Shown: one piece after another, positions 42,921 through 52,188 of the stretch
Position numbering within the stretch: the stretch's first letter is position 1
Layout: each line of letters starts with the position of its first letter
From: an uncultured Eubacteriales bacterium
GTDB lineage: Bacteria > Bacillota > Clostridia > Oscillospirales > CAG-272
Length of the DNA stretch: 64,000 nucleotides
Direction: 5' to 3'
Assembly (NCBI GenBank): GCA_905187695.1
Contig: CAJJIY010000001.1
Span: forward strand, 62,001 to 126,000
Notes under the pieces: model-generated
Database searches by the model: none
What the model was told of the DNA's origin: nothing
What the model saw: the letters and a program-made list of their open reading frames with translations, nothing else
Position numbers and translations under genes: made by a program

Positions 42921-43664
42921 ATGAGTTCAAAAACACTGACAAAACCTATTATTCTTTTTTTCTCCGTCTGCCTTCTTTATGCGGCAGTCCTTTTGCCGCT
43001 TTATCACATTTTTCTTTGCGACGCGGTGCTCTCTGCCACGCTTTGGTTGGATCTGTTGGATCTTTTGTGCCGCTGGTGCGAGATCGGGGAGGTCATGCTC
43101 TTTTTCGGAACGCTCATTTTCTTTCGGGCACATTACAAAACGGCAGACTGTCAACCGGTCTTCTTTTTGGCCATCGGCGCTTTGCTTTTCAAATACGGCG
43201 TTTCCGTGCTCTCGCTCTCGTTGGTTTACGGCTCGCCGAAGAATGTCCGCGGATGGGGCTCCATGGCACTTTCTCTGGTGATTGAAATACTGGAATGCGC
43301 GTTGGTGTTCTTTCTTGCGCACAGCCTTATCGGGAAGGCGGAAAGAAAGAGAGACGCATTGCAACGGGCCAAAGCAACGCTCGGATTCGAGGATACTTCT
43401 TCCCCTTCCTTTTTGCCGCTTACAAGTCTCTTTGATTTTAAAAACCCGGTTGCGGCCTGCGTCGGTTCCGGTGCGCTATTACCGCTGATTGTCGGTTCAC
43501 TCTCGGAACTTCTCTCGCAGATTGCCTACTCGCTGGCCGGTGTTCCTTTCCGCCTTTCCGATTTGCCCAGCACACTCCTTTACTGGTTTTTGCTGGTTTT
43601 GTTGCCGTCCTTCCTTTCTTATGTCTTCACATTTCTCTGCTTTTCGAAGGTAAAAGAAAAATGA
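42921..43664 (+). CDS. Polytopic membrane protein of unknown function
   Basis: 247 residues from the ATG at 42921, chosen because GATGAGG sits just upstream; the earlier ATG at 42900 has none. About seven hydrophobic segments; a basic loop (GKAERKRDALQRAKAT) near residue 145 marks a cytosolic side. No domain recognised. The stop overlaps the MATE gene start (ATGA), so the two are co-translated. Confidence 0.7.
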   Translation: MSSKTLTKPIILFFSVCLLYAAVLLPLYHIFLCDAVLSATLWLDLLDLLCRWCEIGEVMLFFGTLIFFRAHYKTADCQPVFFLAIGALLFKYGVSVLSLSLVYGSPKNVRGWGSMALSLVIEILECALVFFLAHSLIGKAERKRDALQRAKATLGFEDTSSPSFLPLTSLFDFKNPVAACVGSGALLPLIVGSLSELLSQIAYSLAGVPFRLSDLPSTLLYWFLLVLLPSFLSYVFTFLCFSKVKEK

Positions 43665-45031
43665 ATGCCGATTCGCATGATCTCACAAAAGGCAGTCTGC
43701 CGCGCGGCATCCTCCTTTTCAGCCTGCCTCTGATCTTGTCCAACCTTTTACAGGTTCTTTTCAATATGTCGGATGTGGCCGTGGTCGGCCGCTTTGCCGG
43801 TGAAATCCCGCTGGGAGCCGTGGGTTCCACCACGATGTTGGTGGGGCTTTTTACAGGCTTTCTCATTGGTGTGGGATGCGGGGTCAATGTGCTGGTCGCC
43901 CGTTCGTTTGCGGGGGGTGATCGGGAAGAACTTCGAAGAACCGTCCATTCTTCTTTGCTGATTTCTCTCTTTGTCGGTTTTTTGCTGCTGCTGTTGGGGT
44001 TATTCTGCTCCAGACCGATGCTGTTGCTTCTGAACACCAAAGAAGATCTCCTCCCCGGCGCAGTGCTTTATATGAAAATTTATTTTCTCGGGATGCCCGC
44101 CATGGCCGTGTATAATTTCGGTAACGCGGTCTTCAGCGCGGTCGGAGACACCAAGCGCCCGCTTTACTATCTGACGGCCGCCGGCTTGCTGAATCTGGGA
44201 CTGAACCTTTTCTTTGTCATTGTTTGCAGGATGGATGTGGACGGCGTGGCGCTGGCCAGCATCATTTCTCAATATCTTTCCTCTTTTCTCATTTTATTAG
44301 CGCTTTTCCGCACGCATGAGCCTTACGGCCTTTCCCTAAAGCATCTGCGTCTCTCCGGCGTATCCGCCAAGGCGATTCTGATACTCGGCCTGCCCGCCGG
44401 ATTCCAAAACGCTATTTTCCAGATTGCCAACCTCTTTATTCAAAGCGGCGTAAATTCTTTTGACACTCTTGTCGTGGCCGGAAACTCGGCGGCCGCCAAT
44501 GCCGATACCATCATTTACACCATCATGGCCGCCTTCTACACGGCCGCCTCCAGTTATATCGGGCAGAATTTTGCGGTCGGCGACCGGAATCGCGTCCGAA
44601 AAACTTATCTGATTGCAGACGGCTATGCGTTTGCGGCCGGCGCAGTGTGCGGCGCGTTGTTGCTCCTTTTCGGGCGGGAATTTCTCATGCTTTTCACCGA
44701 CAAAGCGGAAGTGGCCGAGGCGGCTATGCCCCGACTCCGCATCATGGCGTTTTCTTATGCGGTTTCGGCCTTTATGGATAACAGCATTGCCGCCTCCCGC
44801 GGGCTTGGTAAAGCTTTTGTTCCGACCATCATTGTCGTGATGGGTTCTTGCGTGTTTCGGATCGCCTGGATCTATACGGTGTTTGCGCATTTTCACACGC
44901 TGCTGTCTCTTTACCTGCTTTATATTTTCTCCTGGTCACTGACCGGAATTGCCGAGACGGTCTATTTCATACATTCTTATCGGAAACTGATGCCGAAAGA
45001 CAAGAAAAGAAAAAAAGAGGATGTCAATTGA
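43661..45031 (+). CDS. MATE-family multidrug/toxin exporter
   Basis: 456 residues, twelve hydrophobic segments in two halves. SLPLILSNLLQVLFNMSDVA in the first helix, GRFAGEIPLGAVGST, and the second half GLPAGFQNAIFQIANLFIQS are MATE features. It exports cationic or other compounds with Na+ or H+ in exchange. The TGA stop at 45029-45031 lies inside the loop and stem of the terminator at 45011-45044. Confidence 0.92.
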   Translation: MNADSHDLTKGSLPRGILLFSLPLILSNLLQVLFNMSDVAVVGRFAGEIPLGAVGSTTMLVGLFTGFLIGVGCGVNVLVARSFAGGDREELRRTVHSSLLISLFVGFLLLLLGLFCSRPMLLLLNTKEDLLPGAVLYMKIYFLGMPAMAVYNFGNAVFSAVGDTKRPLYYLTAAGLLNLGLNLFFVIVCRMDVDGVALASIISQYLSSFLILLALFRTHEPYGLSLKHLRLSGVSAKAILILGLPAGFQNAIFQIANLFIQSGVNSFDTLVVAGNSAAANADTIIYTIMAAFYTAASSYIGQNFAVGDRNRVRKTYLIADGYAFAAGAVCGALLLLFGREFLMLFTDKAEVAEAAMPRLRIMAFSYAVSAFMDNSIAASRGLGKAFVPTIIVVMGSCVFRIAWIYTVFAHFHTLLSLYLLYIFSWSLTGIAETVYFIHSYRKLMPKDKKRKKEDVN

Positions 45032-45044
45032 CATCCTCTTTTTT
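45011..45044. terminator. Bidirectional terminator overlapping the MATE gene stop codon
   Basis: AAAAAAGAGGATGTC and its complement around AATT, with a T-run. The MATE stop codon is inside and the P-loop gene ends at 45050. Confidence 0.88.
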
Positions 45045-45049
45045 TATGC

Positions 45050-45457
45050 TCAAAGATATTTCTTGAGATTTTTGCTGGCTTCTTCCACAGGAAGCGAAGC
45101 CGTCATAAAGATATTGATTTCGCGGTCTGCCGTAAGCACAGCCAGTGCGTCGGCCAGTTTTTCCAGATCTTCCTCGCCGCCGCCGCAAATCTTCAATGTA
45201 TTGTCAAGGAAAAGGTCGGTCACATCATAGTTGCTGGCAAGAATACCGGCAATGAATCCATAAAGTGCCTGCGCGTTGTGAATCTTATATTCATCGGTAT
45301 CAATCAGACGGATCTTGGGCGCCAGGTCAAAGCGGAGCACAGTCCCCTTTTCCACGCAAACCACATCTCCGTGGCTCTCGCGGGATGCCGTGTTTGCCTT
45401 TTCAATCAAAGCCTTGGTCTTTCCGGTTCCTTTTACGCCGATCATCAATTTCAGCAT
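45050..45457 (-). CDS. Small P-loop ATP-binding protein conserved in clostridia
   Basis: 135 residues. MLKLMIGVKGTGKTKALIEK is a Walker A loop (residues 7-14); VTDLFLDNTLKICGG fits a Walker B strand and NIFMTASLP a third strand. I recall similar short proteins in clostridial genomes, but no known role. GGAGGT precedes the ATG, and it has its own promoter. No partner gene is adjacent on the strand. Confidence 0.8.
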   Translation of the reverse strand: MLKLMIGVKGTGKTKALIEKANTASRESHGDVVCVEKGTVLRFDLAPKIRLIDTDEYKIHNAQALYGFIAGILASNYDVTDLFLDNTLKICGGGEEDLEKLADALAVLTADREINIFMTASLPVEEASKNLKKYL

Positions 45458-45509
45458 GGCCTTTTACCTCCAAATTTATAAGCTGACGGACTCTTCTTGT
45501 CCTGATTTT

Positions 45510-45538
45510 ATTATACACGATTTTATCGCTGTTTGCAA
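45510..45538 (-). promoter_or_regulatory. Sigma-A promoter of the P-loop protein gene
   Basis: TTGCAA (45538-45533) and TATAAT (45515-45510), 17-base spacer. Confidence 0.75.
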
Positions 45539-45572
45539 GAGCTTCTTTAAAACTTTCCCAAAAAACTGTAAA

Positions 45573-45603
45573 AAGGGATTGCCGCTTTATGCGGCAATCC
45601 CTT
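45573..45603 (-). terminator. Intrinsic terminator of pgi
   Basis: AAGGGATTGCCGC and GCGGCAATCCCTT around TTTAT, with TTTTTAC on the minus strand, five bases past the pgi stop. Confidence 0.88.
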
Positions 45604-45607
45604 GAAA

Positions 45608-46954
45608 TCACTTTTCAGCCGACAGGCGGGCAAGAAGCGCTTCTCTTTGCGCTTCATAGCCGGGTTTTCCAAGAAGAGCAAACATATTCTTTTTATACGC
45701 CTCCACACCGGGCTGATTGAAGGGATTCACCCCCAACAGATAGCCCGAAACGGCGCAGGCCTTTTCAAAGAAATAAATCATATAGCCAAGCGCGCGGGCA
45801 CTGCGGTCCGAAAGCTCCAGCAAAATGTTCGGAACGCCGCCGTCCACATGGGCAAAGAGCGTGCCTTGCGTGGCCATGCTGTTGACATAATTGAGGTCCT
45901 TTCCGGAAAGGAAGTTCAGCCCGTCAATGTTCTCCGGATCGTTGGGAATGGGCAGGTGCGTACCGGTTTCTTTCACCGTGACTACGGTCTCAAAGAGAGT
46001 CCGCATACCGTCCTGAATATACTGCCCCAGCGAATGAAGATCGGTCGAGAAAATGACAGAAGAAGGATAAAGTCCTTTCTTGTCCTTGCCCTCGCTCTCA
46101 CCGAAGAGTTGTTTCCACCATTCGCAGAACATCTGCATAAAGGGTTCGTAACCCACCAGAATCTCGGTGGTTTTCCCTTTGGCCAGAAGAATATTTCGGA
46201 GTGCCGCATAACGATAGCAATCGTTCTTTTTAAGATCCGGATCGGCCAGTGCCACGCGCGCGTCATCCGCCCCGGCCATCAGCTCTTCAATGGAAATGCC
46301 CGCCACCGCAATGGGGAGAAGGCCCACGGCGCTGAGCACGGAAAACCGGCCGCCGACATCATCCGGCACAACAAAGGTCTCATAGCCGGCTTTATCGGCA
46401 AAATTCTTCAGCGTGCCCTTGGCACGGTCGGTCGTCACAAAGATCCGGTCTTTTGCGCCTTCTTTGCCGTATTTCTTTTCCAGCAGTTCACGGAAAATGC
46501 GGAAAGCAACCGCCGGCTCCGTGGTGGTGCCGGACTTGGAAATGACATTAATGCAGACATCGCGCCCCTCGCAGATCTCAAGCAATTCACTCAGATTGGT
46601 CGCGCTGATGTTGCATCCAGAAAAGTAAATATCCGGCGTATCTTTTTTCAGATTATTATAAAGAGGCGACTTGAGGAATTCCACCACGGCGCGGGCTCCG
46701 AGATAAGAACCGCCAATTCCGATCACAATAAAAACATCACAGGATTTCTGAATTTTCCGGGCGGCACGGCCGATCCGCGCAAATTCTTCTTTGTCATAAT
46801 CCCGCGGGAGATTCATCCAGCCGAGAAAATCGCTGCCCTGTCCGCTTTTTTCACAAAGCATATTGTGCGCGGCGGTAACAAGAGGCTGCACATAATCGTA
46901 TTCCTGCGCACCGACAAAAGGAGAAACATAAGAATCCACAAGACGAAGAGACAT
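45608..46954 (-). CDS. pgi: Glucose-6-phosphate isomerase
   Basis: 448 residues, the size of the shorter Bacillus-type enzyme. It interconverts glucose 6-phosphate and fructose 6-phosphate. The sugar-phosphate loop ISKSGTTTEPAVAFRIF, GIGGSYLGARAV and the C-terminal GVEAYKKNMFALLG, with its catalytic Lys, are diagnostic. The ribosome binding site (AGCAGG) is weak. Own promoter and terminator. Confidence 0.96.
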   Translation of the reverse strand: MSLRLVDSYVSPFVGAQEYDYVQPLVTAAHNMLCEKSGQGSDFLGWMNLPRDYDKEEFARIGRAARKIQKSCDVFIVIGIGGSYLGARAVVEFLKSPLYNNLKKDTPDIYFSGCNISATNLSELLEICEGRDVCINVISKSGTTTEPAVAFRIFRELLEKKYGKEGAKDRIFVTTDRAKGTLKNFADKAGYETFVVPDDVGGRFSVLSAVGLLPIAVAGISIEELMAGADDARVALADPDLKKNDCYRYAALRNILLAKGKTTEILVGYEPFMQMFCEWWKQLFGESEGKDKKGLYPSSVIFSTDLHSLGQYIQDGMRTLFETVVTVKETGTHLPIPNDPENIDGLNFLSGKDLNYVNSMATQGTLFAHVDGGVPNILLELSDRSARALGYMIYFFEKACAVSGYLLGVNPFNQPGVEAYKKNMFALLGKPGYEAQREALLARLSAEK

Positions 46955-47002
46955 TTTTTTGACCTGCTTTCTGCATTTTCACGCTAAAATTTTATTAACT
47001 TA

Positions 47003-47031
47003 ATTGTAGTCTATTTTAAGTAAAAATGCAA
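47003..47031 (-). promoter_or_regulatory. Sigma-A promoter of pgi
   Basis: TTGCAT (47031-47026) and TACAAT (47008-47003), 17-base spacer. Confidence 0.7.
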
Positions 47032-47070
47032 CGGGTTTTTGATATTTTTTTACAAATTTCCAAAAATATT

Positions 47071-48276
47071 TCATGAAAGCAGGAATTTTGCGAGAATTCG
47101 GAAGAAAAGTGTGCCGAAGCTGATTTTTTCCACTCCTTCACAGGCCCGGATAGGCGTCCTTCCGATCTCATTTCCGTCCAGTTTAAAGATCAGTTGCCCC
47201 ACTTCATCCCCGGCCATGACCGGTGCCTCCAGAAACTCGGGCAATTCTTTTACCACTTCCACGCGACCGGCCGAACCCTTTGGGACAACCGCCCCAAAAG
47301 CGGCGCTTTCCGTCTTTACCTCCGGAGATACGCCGCCCTTTACCGGAAGCACAAAGGATTCCCCCTCGTGACTGTATGCGCTGTAGCCGGCAAAGCCGCG
47401 ATCGAGAAGAGAGGCCGCCGTTTGATTCCGGATATCCCTGCTGTCGGCCGCCATGATGACGCAAATGAGCGAAAGGCCATCCCGTTTGGCAGTTGCGCTG
47501 ATGCAGAATTTTGCCTTGGCAGTCGAACCGGTCTTGAGACCGGTGCAACCGGGATAAAATCGAACCAGACGGTTGGTATTGGTCAGCCCGAACGCGCCGT
47601 CCCGGATACTGTCCATCCAGATGCCGCTGTAAGTCAGAATGGTCGGATGTGAAAGAAGCGCCCGCGACATGATGGCAATATCTCTTGCCGATGTAACATG
47701 ATTGACCGCCGTATCATCCAATCCGTTGGTGTTTTCAAAATGCGTGTTTTTCATGCCGAGTTCCGCCGCACGGCGATTCATCTCGTCCACAAAAGCCGAT
47801 TCGCTTCCGGCCACAAATTCGGCCAGCGCCACGGCGCAATCATTGGCGGAAGAGATCACCACACACTTGATCATCTCCTCCACGCACATGCTTTCCCCTT
47901 CTTTCAGATAAACCTGGGAGCCGCCCATAGAGGCTGCGTGCGTGCTGACCGTCACAGGGTCGGACAATTGAATTTTCCCGCTGTCAACTGCCTCCATCAC
48001 CAAAAGCAGCGTCATGATCTTTGTCACCGAAGCGGGCGGCAGCGGCGCGTCTGCATTCTGTTCAAAAAGTACCTGCCCGGTGGTCTCATCCATCAGAATG
48101 GCCGAAGCGCAGGGCAGCTTTTCACCGGAAGTACTCTCGCTTTTTTTTGTCACATCCGTATCTTCCGCTGTTTTTTCGGCCGACACCGGGAAAGAAAACG
48201 CGAAAAAGAAGAGGGCGAGTGCGCAAAAAAACGATACTGCGCGGATTCCCCATTGTTTTTTCATTTTCAAGAACAT
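47071..48276 (-). CDS. D-alanyl-D-alanine carboxypeptidase (DacF/PBP5-like)
   Basis: 401 residues. Signal peptide with likely cleavage after SVSA near residue 33. Penicillin-binding motifs are complete: SVTK (Ser83-Lys86), SAN (143-145) and KTG (248-250). A PBP5-type C-terminal beta domain follows, ending in the amphipathic anchor FGTLFFRILAKFLLS. It trims the terminal D-Ala of cell wall pentapeptides; DacF does so in spore cortex, DacA in growth, and the sequence does not decide. GGAGGTGA precedes the ATG at 48276. Confidence 0.92.
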   Translation of the reverse strand: MFLKMKKQWGIRAVSFFCALALFFFAFSFPVSAEKTAEDTDVTKKSESTSGEKLPCASAILMDETTGQVLFEQNADAPLPPASVTKIMTLLLVMEAVDSGKIQLSDPVTVSTHAASMGGSQVYLKEGESMCVEEMIKCVVISSANDCAVALAEFVAGSESAFVDEMNRRAAELGMKNTHFENTNGLDDTAVNHVTSARDIAIMSRALLSHPTILTYSGIWMDSIRDGAFGLTNTNRLVRFYPGCTGLKTGSTAKAKFCISATAKRDGLSLICVIMAADSRDIRNQTAASLLDRGFAGYSAYSHEGESFVLPVKGGVSPEVKTESAAFGAVVPKGSAGRVEVVKELPEFLEAPVMAGDEVGQLIFKLDGNEIGRTPIRACEGVEKISFGTLFFRILAKFLLS

Positions 48277-48310
48277 AAAATCACCTCCGCCCTACCTTAT
48301 GTATCAAAAA

Positions 48311-48385
48311 AGAAAAAAAGAACGCCGGGCGGCGCAGACCTTTTTGTTCTCAACAAAAAGCGCATATCGAAACCCGGCGCTCTTA
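48311..48385 (-). terminator. Compound hairpin terminator of galM
   Basis: An inner CTTTTTGTT/AACAAAAAG hairpin sits within outer GCCGGG and CCCGGC arms; the minus strand then runs into TTCTTTTTTTC. It begins within a few bases of the galM stop. Confidence 0.65.
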
Positions 48386-48388
48386 TTT

Positions 48389-49453
48389 TTATTCTTTTAC
48401 CGAAAACGCATATTCGGTCGTATAGTCATACCGGTCGCCCGGACGGAGCACCGCATTGGTGAAATTTCCATGATTCACGCTGTCAGGCATATGCTGTGTT
48501 TCTAGGCAAATGGCATTCCGTTTTCCCTGCGGATAACCGCCTTTGAAAGGATGTTCCTGATTGCAAAGGAAATTGGCCGTGTAACACTGTACGCAGGGCT
48601 GATTGGTCAGCACTTTCATTTCCCGGCCGCTTGCAGGATCAAAAAGCACCGCACGGCACAGGGGTTCTTTCGTTTCTCCGCCCACAAAGTTGAAGCAGTG
48701 GTCATAACCGCCGGCCAACCGGAGATCCTCATTTTCCGCCGCGATATCCCGGCCGACTGCCTTCGGCTCACGGAAATCAAAGGGCGTGCCCGCCACCGGG
48801 CGGATCTCGCCGGTCGGAATCAGCCCCGCATCGGTCGGCAGATATGTATCGGCGTCCAGCATAAGCACATGGTCATAGACCGGGCCGCTGGCAAAACCGC
48901 CCAGATTAAAATAGGTGTGATTGGTCAGGTTCAGCACCGTGGGGCGGTCGGTCGTCGCCACATAGTGAATGGAGAGGGCGTTCTCTTTTTTCAGCGTATA
49001 GGTCACGCAAAGCGAAAGCGTGCCGGGATAACCTTCTTCTCCGTCCGGCGAAACATACCGGAGTTCCAGCGCTGGCTCGTCTCCGTCTTTTTCGGTGACG
49101 GCGAAAATTTTGTGGCTGAAGCCCTCTTTTCCCCCGTGCAGATGATTTTTGCCGTCATTGAGGAAAAGCTCGTAACGCTGTCCGTCCAGCGTGAAACGAC
49201 CGCCGGCAATCCGGTTGCCCCACCGACCGATGAGCGCGCCCTGATAGCCGTCTCCCTGCACATAATCCGTCAGATTATCATAACCGCCCACAATATCGGT
49301 CAGACGGCCGAGACGATCCGGTACCAGCAACTGCTGAACCGCCCCGCCAAAGTCAAGAATTGCCACACGGATATCGGCTTTTCCCTGCAAAAAATAACGG
49401 TGAACCGCGCGACCGTCCGGCAAAACGCCAAACAACTGCTTAAGAATACTCAT
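48389..49453 (-). CDS. galM: Aldose 1-epimerase (galactose mutarotase)
   Basis: 354 residues. It interconverts alpha and beta anomers of hexoses such as galactose and glucose. Sugar-binding and catalytic residues lie in GRWGNRIAGGRFTLDGQRY, LTNHTYFNLGG (catalytic His), GGYDHCFNF and QHMPDSVNH. GGAGGA precedes the ATG, next to a CCGG-AAAA-CCGG hairpin (49467-49478); TATAAT lies at 49502-49497 with a poor -35. No galactose operon is adjacent. Confidence 0.93.
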   Translation of the reverse strand: MSILKQLFGVLPDGRAVHRYFLQGKADIRVAILDFGGAVQQLLVPDRLGRLTDIVGGYDNLTDYVQGDGYQGALIGRWGNRIAGGRFTLDGQRYELFLNDGKNHLHGGKEGFSHKIFAVTEKDGDEPALELRYVSPDGEEGYPGTLSLCVTYTLKKENALSIHYVATTDRPTVLNLTNHTYFNLGGFASGPVYDHVLMLDADTYLPTDAGLIPTGEIRPVAGTPFDFREPKAVGRDIAAENEDLRLAGGYDHCFNFVGGETKEPLCRAVLFDPASGREMKVLTNQPCVQCYTANFLCNQEHPFKGGYPQGKRNAICLETQHMPDSVNHGNFTNAVLRPGDRYDYTTEYAFSVKE

Positions 49454-49570
49454 TTTCTGTCCTCCACCGGAAAACCGGATGATATTTCCTTTTTATTATA
49501 ACGAAAGCTTACAAAACTGTATAGTAGCTCCTTCAAGGTTTTAACAGATTCTTAACAAATAAAAATTCTA

Positions 49571-49599
49571 TTGACATTTTTCCCTGACTGTGATACAAT
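49571..49599 (+). promoter_or_regulatory. Sigma-A promoter of the Crp-type regulator and ABC importer
   Basis: TTGACA (49571-49576) and TACAAT (49594-49599), 17-base spacer. It supports the TTG start at 49640, since the upstream ATG at 49613 would lie next to the transcription start. Confidence 0.8.
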
Positions 49600-49611
49600 A
49601 TGATTGTCTCA
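49591..49611. promoter_or_regulatory. Operator-like inverted repeat over the Crp-type regulator promoter
   Basis: TGATACAAT, three bases, ATTGTCTCA: nine-base arms with one mismatch. It covers the -10 and start of transcription, the usual place for autorepression. Arm length and spacing suit a dimeric Crp/Fnr-type protein. Confidence 0.55.
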
Positions 49612-49639
49612 AATGATACAGATTGGAGGCTTGACGGAT

Positions 49640-50329
49640 TTGGACAAACCGGAAATACAAAAACAGATTGCCGCTCTTCCGCTCTTCCGGAATGTGGATC
49701 TTTCTTTTCTTTTTTCCCCGATGGAAAAAGAAAGCGGTCTTTTCCTGACGCTGCGTGACAAAGAGTCTTTACCTCAAAACGAAACGCCTGCTTTGGGCAT
49801 ACTTCTTTCCGGGCGAGCCGTTATCTGTTCTGCCGACACGGGGCGAACGGTCATTTTAAGAACCCTGTTGGCCGGCGATATCTTTGGCGTAGCCGGACTG
49901 TTTGCCAATACCGAGCAACCGCTCTCACGCACGGTTTCGGATGGAGAAAGCGCTTTTTATCTGATCCGGAAAAGTACCATCGAAAAACTGATGGACCAAA
50001 ACCGGCCGTTCAGAGAAAATTTTCTGGCCTTTCTTTCCGACCGCGTTTCTTTTCTAAACCGGAAAATCCGCTGTTTCACAGCCGGAAACGCCGGTCGACG
50101 ACTGGCACTTTTTCTCCTTTGCGAAGAACACGATGTCATTCCTCTGCCGCTTTCCTACGCCGCTTTTGCCGATATGCTGGATATCAGCCGCGCTTCACTG
50201 TACCGCGCACTTGACGAGCTGACCGGCCTAAAGCTGATCAAAAAGTCCGGACATGAAATCACTCTGCTTGACCGGGCCGCGCTTCTTGCTTTCTGCGAGC
50301 ACCCGACCCAAACAAAATTCACCGCCTGA
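49640..50329 (+). CDS. Crp/Fnr-family transcriptional regulator
   Basis: 229 residues from a TTG start, with GGAGG ten bases upstream. An N-terminal cyclic-nucleotide-binding-like beta barrel (GILLSGRAVICSADTGRTVILRTL, partial view; LAGDIFGVAGLF) is followed by a long dimer helix and a winged helix (SYAAFADMLDISRASLYRAL). The cAMP phosphate-binding motif of Crp is absent and there are no N-terminal Fnr-type cysteines, so the ligand is unknown. It is the first gene of an operon with a complete ABC importer starting 13 bases later, and probably regulates it. Confidence 0.88.
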   Translation: MDKPEIQKQIAALPLFRNVDLSFLFSPMEKESGLFLTLRDKESLPQNETPALGILLSGRAVICSADTGRTVILRTLLAGDIFGVAGLFANTEQPLSRTVSDGESAFYLIRKSTIEKLMDQNRPFRENFLAFLSDRVSFLNRKIRCFTAGNAGRRLALFLLCEEHDVIPLPLSYAAFADMLDISRASLYRALDELTGLKLIKKSGHEITLLDRAALLAFCEHPTQTKFTA

Positions 50330-50342
50330 AAGGAATAAAAAC

Positions 50343-51398
50343 ATGAAAAAAACGCTTGCACTGCTCTGCTCTCTTCTCTTGCTTTTCACGCTGTTGCTCT
50401 CCTCCTGCAAAAAGGAAACGCCCTTGCCGGGTGACGCCGGCCATGGTTCTGTAACGAATTCGCCAAACGATGAATCCGCACCTGCCAAGCCGGACGCTAC
50501 ACTTCCCGTCACGGTCTGGACGCTCAACGGCACGACCGGATTCGGTATGGCCAAACTCATGGACAACGCCAAGAATCACACGGCGGCGCTCAACTATACT
50601 TTTTCCGTTAAAACCGATGCAACCTATATCCGTGACAGCATTATCAACGGGAAAGGAGAAGGCGGAGAATGTCCGGATATTGCCGCCGTACCCACCAATG
50701 TGGCGGCCGCGCTTTACAACGCCACGAACGGCGGGGTCAAAATACTGGCCATCAATACGGCCGGCGTGCTTTATCTGGTCACGACCAACGGGCAGACCCC
50801 CGCAAGCCTTTCCGAATTGACCGGAAAAACCGTTTATTGTCCGGCTCAGAATCCGGCCTTCATTGCAAAGGCTCTTCTTCAGAAAGAAAATCTCGCGGAT
50901 CGCATCACGCTGAACACCACCGACTATGCCGACCCGACCGAACTGCGCACCGCTGTGGCAAACGGCCTGGTAGAGTATGCTATTCTTCCGGAACCGATGG
51001 TGACCATCGCCGGGAAAGCCAATGCGAGGATGAAAGTGGCCGTGGATATTACTGCCGAATGGAATCAGCACTTCCCGGCCAACTCACTGGTACAGGGCTG
51101 TGTCATTGCCCGCACCGAATTTGTAAATGAGCATCCGGCTGAAGTCAAAAAATTTTTGGAAGAATACAAAGCCTCCATTGATTATGTAAAAGCCAATCCG
51201 GATGCGGCCGGCACCATGATCGCTGACAACGGCATTTTTGCCCAGGCACCCGTGGCGAAACTGGCCATTCCGAAATGTAACCTTTGCTACCTTTCCGGCG
51301 AAGAGATGAAAGCGGCCATGAAGGCTTTCCTTGCCGAAATGCCTGCGGCCTCTATCGGCGGAAAACTGCCGGGGGACGATTTTTATTTCGGCGCCTGA
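50343..51398 (+). CDS. ABC transporter substrate-binding lipoprotein (NitT/TauT/SsuA-like)
   Basis: 351 residues from the ATG at 50343 with AAAGGAA upstream. Lipobox LLSSC (Cys22), Ser/Pro/Asp-rich linker to about 60, then a type-II periplasmic-binding fold: VWTLNGTTGFGMAKLMD, PDIAAVPTNVAAALYN, LSELTGKTVYCP, VEYAILPEPMVTIA. The NMT1/SsuA-like layout goes with nitrate, sulfonate, thiamine-precursor or metal-complex importers; the substrate cannot be told. Confidence 0.88.
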   Translation: MKKTLALLCSLLLLFTLLLSSCKKETPLPGDAGHGSVTNSPNDESAPAKPDATLPVTVWTLNGTTGFGMAKLMDNAKNHTAALNYTFSVKTDATYIRDSIINGKGEGGECPDIAAVPTNVAAALYNATNGGVKILAINTAGVLYLVTTNGQTPASLSELTGKTVYCPAQNPAFIAKALLQKENLADRITLNTTDYADPTELRTAVANGLVEYAILPEPMVTIAGKANARMKVAVDITAEWNQHFPANSLVQGCVIARTEFVNEHPAEVKKFLEEYKASIDYVKANPDAAGTMIADNGIFAQAPVAKLAIPKCNLCYLSGEEMKAAMKAFLAEMPAASIGGKLPGDDFYFGA

Positions 51399-51411
51399 CC
51401 GCACGCTATCT

Positions 51412-52188
51412 ATGGAAAAATTTAAAAAATGGCTTTGGCCGGCGTTTTCGCTGCTCTTTTTTGTCGCTTTGTGGGCTATACTCTCCGCTGCATTTGATAA
51501 ACCGCTGCTTTTCCCAACGCCCCTGGCAACGCTACGGGCACTCTTCCAGCTTCTTGGAACAGCCGATTTTTATAAAACGGTGGCCTTCTCTCTTCTGCGG
51601 ATCCTCTCCGGTATTCTGTTAGCGCTTCTTTGCGGTGCAGTACTGGCCTTTTTAACCGTTCGTTTTTCCGTGCTTCACCATCTTTTGTCGCCGTTTTTCA
51701 CGCTTTTCAAAGCCACGCCGATTGCGCCGGTGATTTTTTTGCTACTTCTCTGGGTAGGCCGCGTCCGGATTCCGATGCTGATCTCCTTCATGATGGCTCT
51801 GCCGATTGTTTGGGGTAATCTGCGCGAAGGGATCCTTTGCACCGACCGAAATCTTTTGGAAATGGCCACGCTTTATCGCGTTCCCCGCGCCAGACAGATC
51901 CGCCGCATTTATTTTCCCTCCATTCTCCCCTATTTTTTGGCCGCCTGTCGCTCTTCACTGAGTCTTTCCTGGAAGGCCGGTATTGCCGCCGAGGTGCTCT
52001 GCACTCCTAAAAATTCTATCGGCACACACATCTATGAAGGAAAACTCTATCTGCTCACGGACGAAATGTTTGCCTGGACGCTGACAGTTATTCTGCTCAG
52101 TCTTCTGATCGAAAAAGGCGCGCTTTCTCTCTTGCAGATGACCGGAAAGAATCGGATTGGGGATTTGGAAAAGGAGGATGCCGCATGA
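51412..52188 (+). CDS. ABC transporter permease
   Basis: 258 residues from the ATG at 51412, 13 bases after the lipoprotein gene; no clear ribosome binding site. About six membrane helices; the coupling loop is EMATLYRVPRARQIRRIYFP with SILPYF, the EAA motif of the SsuC/TauC group. Its stop overlaps the ATPase start by four bases. Confidence 0.9.
   Translation: MEKFKKWLWPAFSLLFFVALWAILSAAFDKPLLFPTPLATLRALFQLLGTADFYKTVAFSLLRILSGILLALLCGAVLAFLTVRFSVLHHLLSPFFTLFKATPIAPVIFLLLLWVGRVRIPMLISFMMALPIVWGNLREGILCTDRNLLEMATLYRVPRARQIRRIYFPSILPYFLAACRSSLSLSWKAGIAAEVLCTPKNSIGTHIYEGKLYLLTDEMFAWTLTVILLSLLIEKGALSLLQMTGKNRIGDLEKEDAA

Noticed and set aside
45602..46987. 461-residue frame antisense to pgi
   Set aside because: Shadow of pgi, with no motif or start signal.
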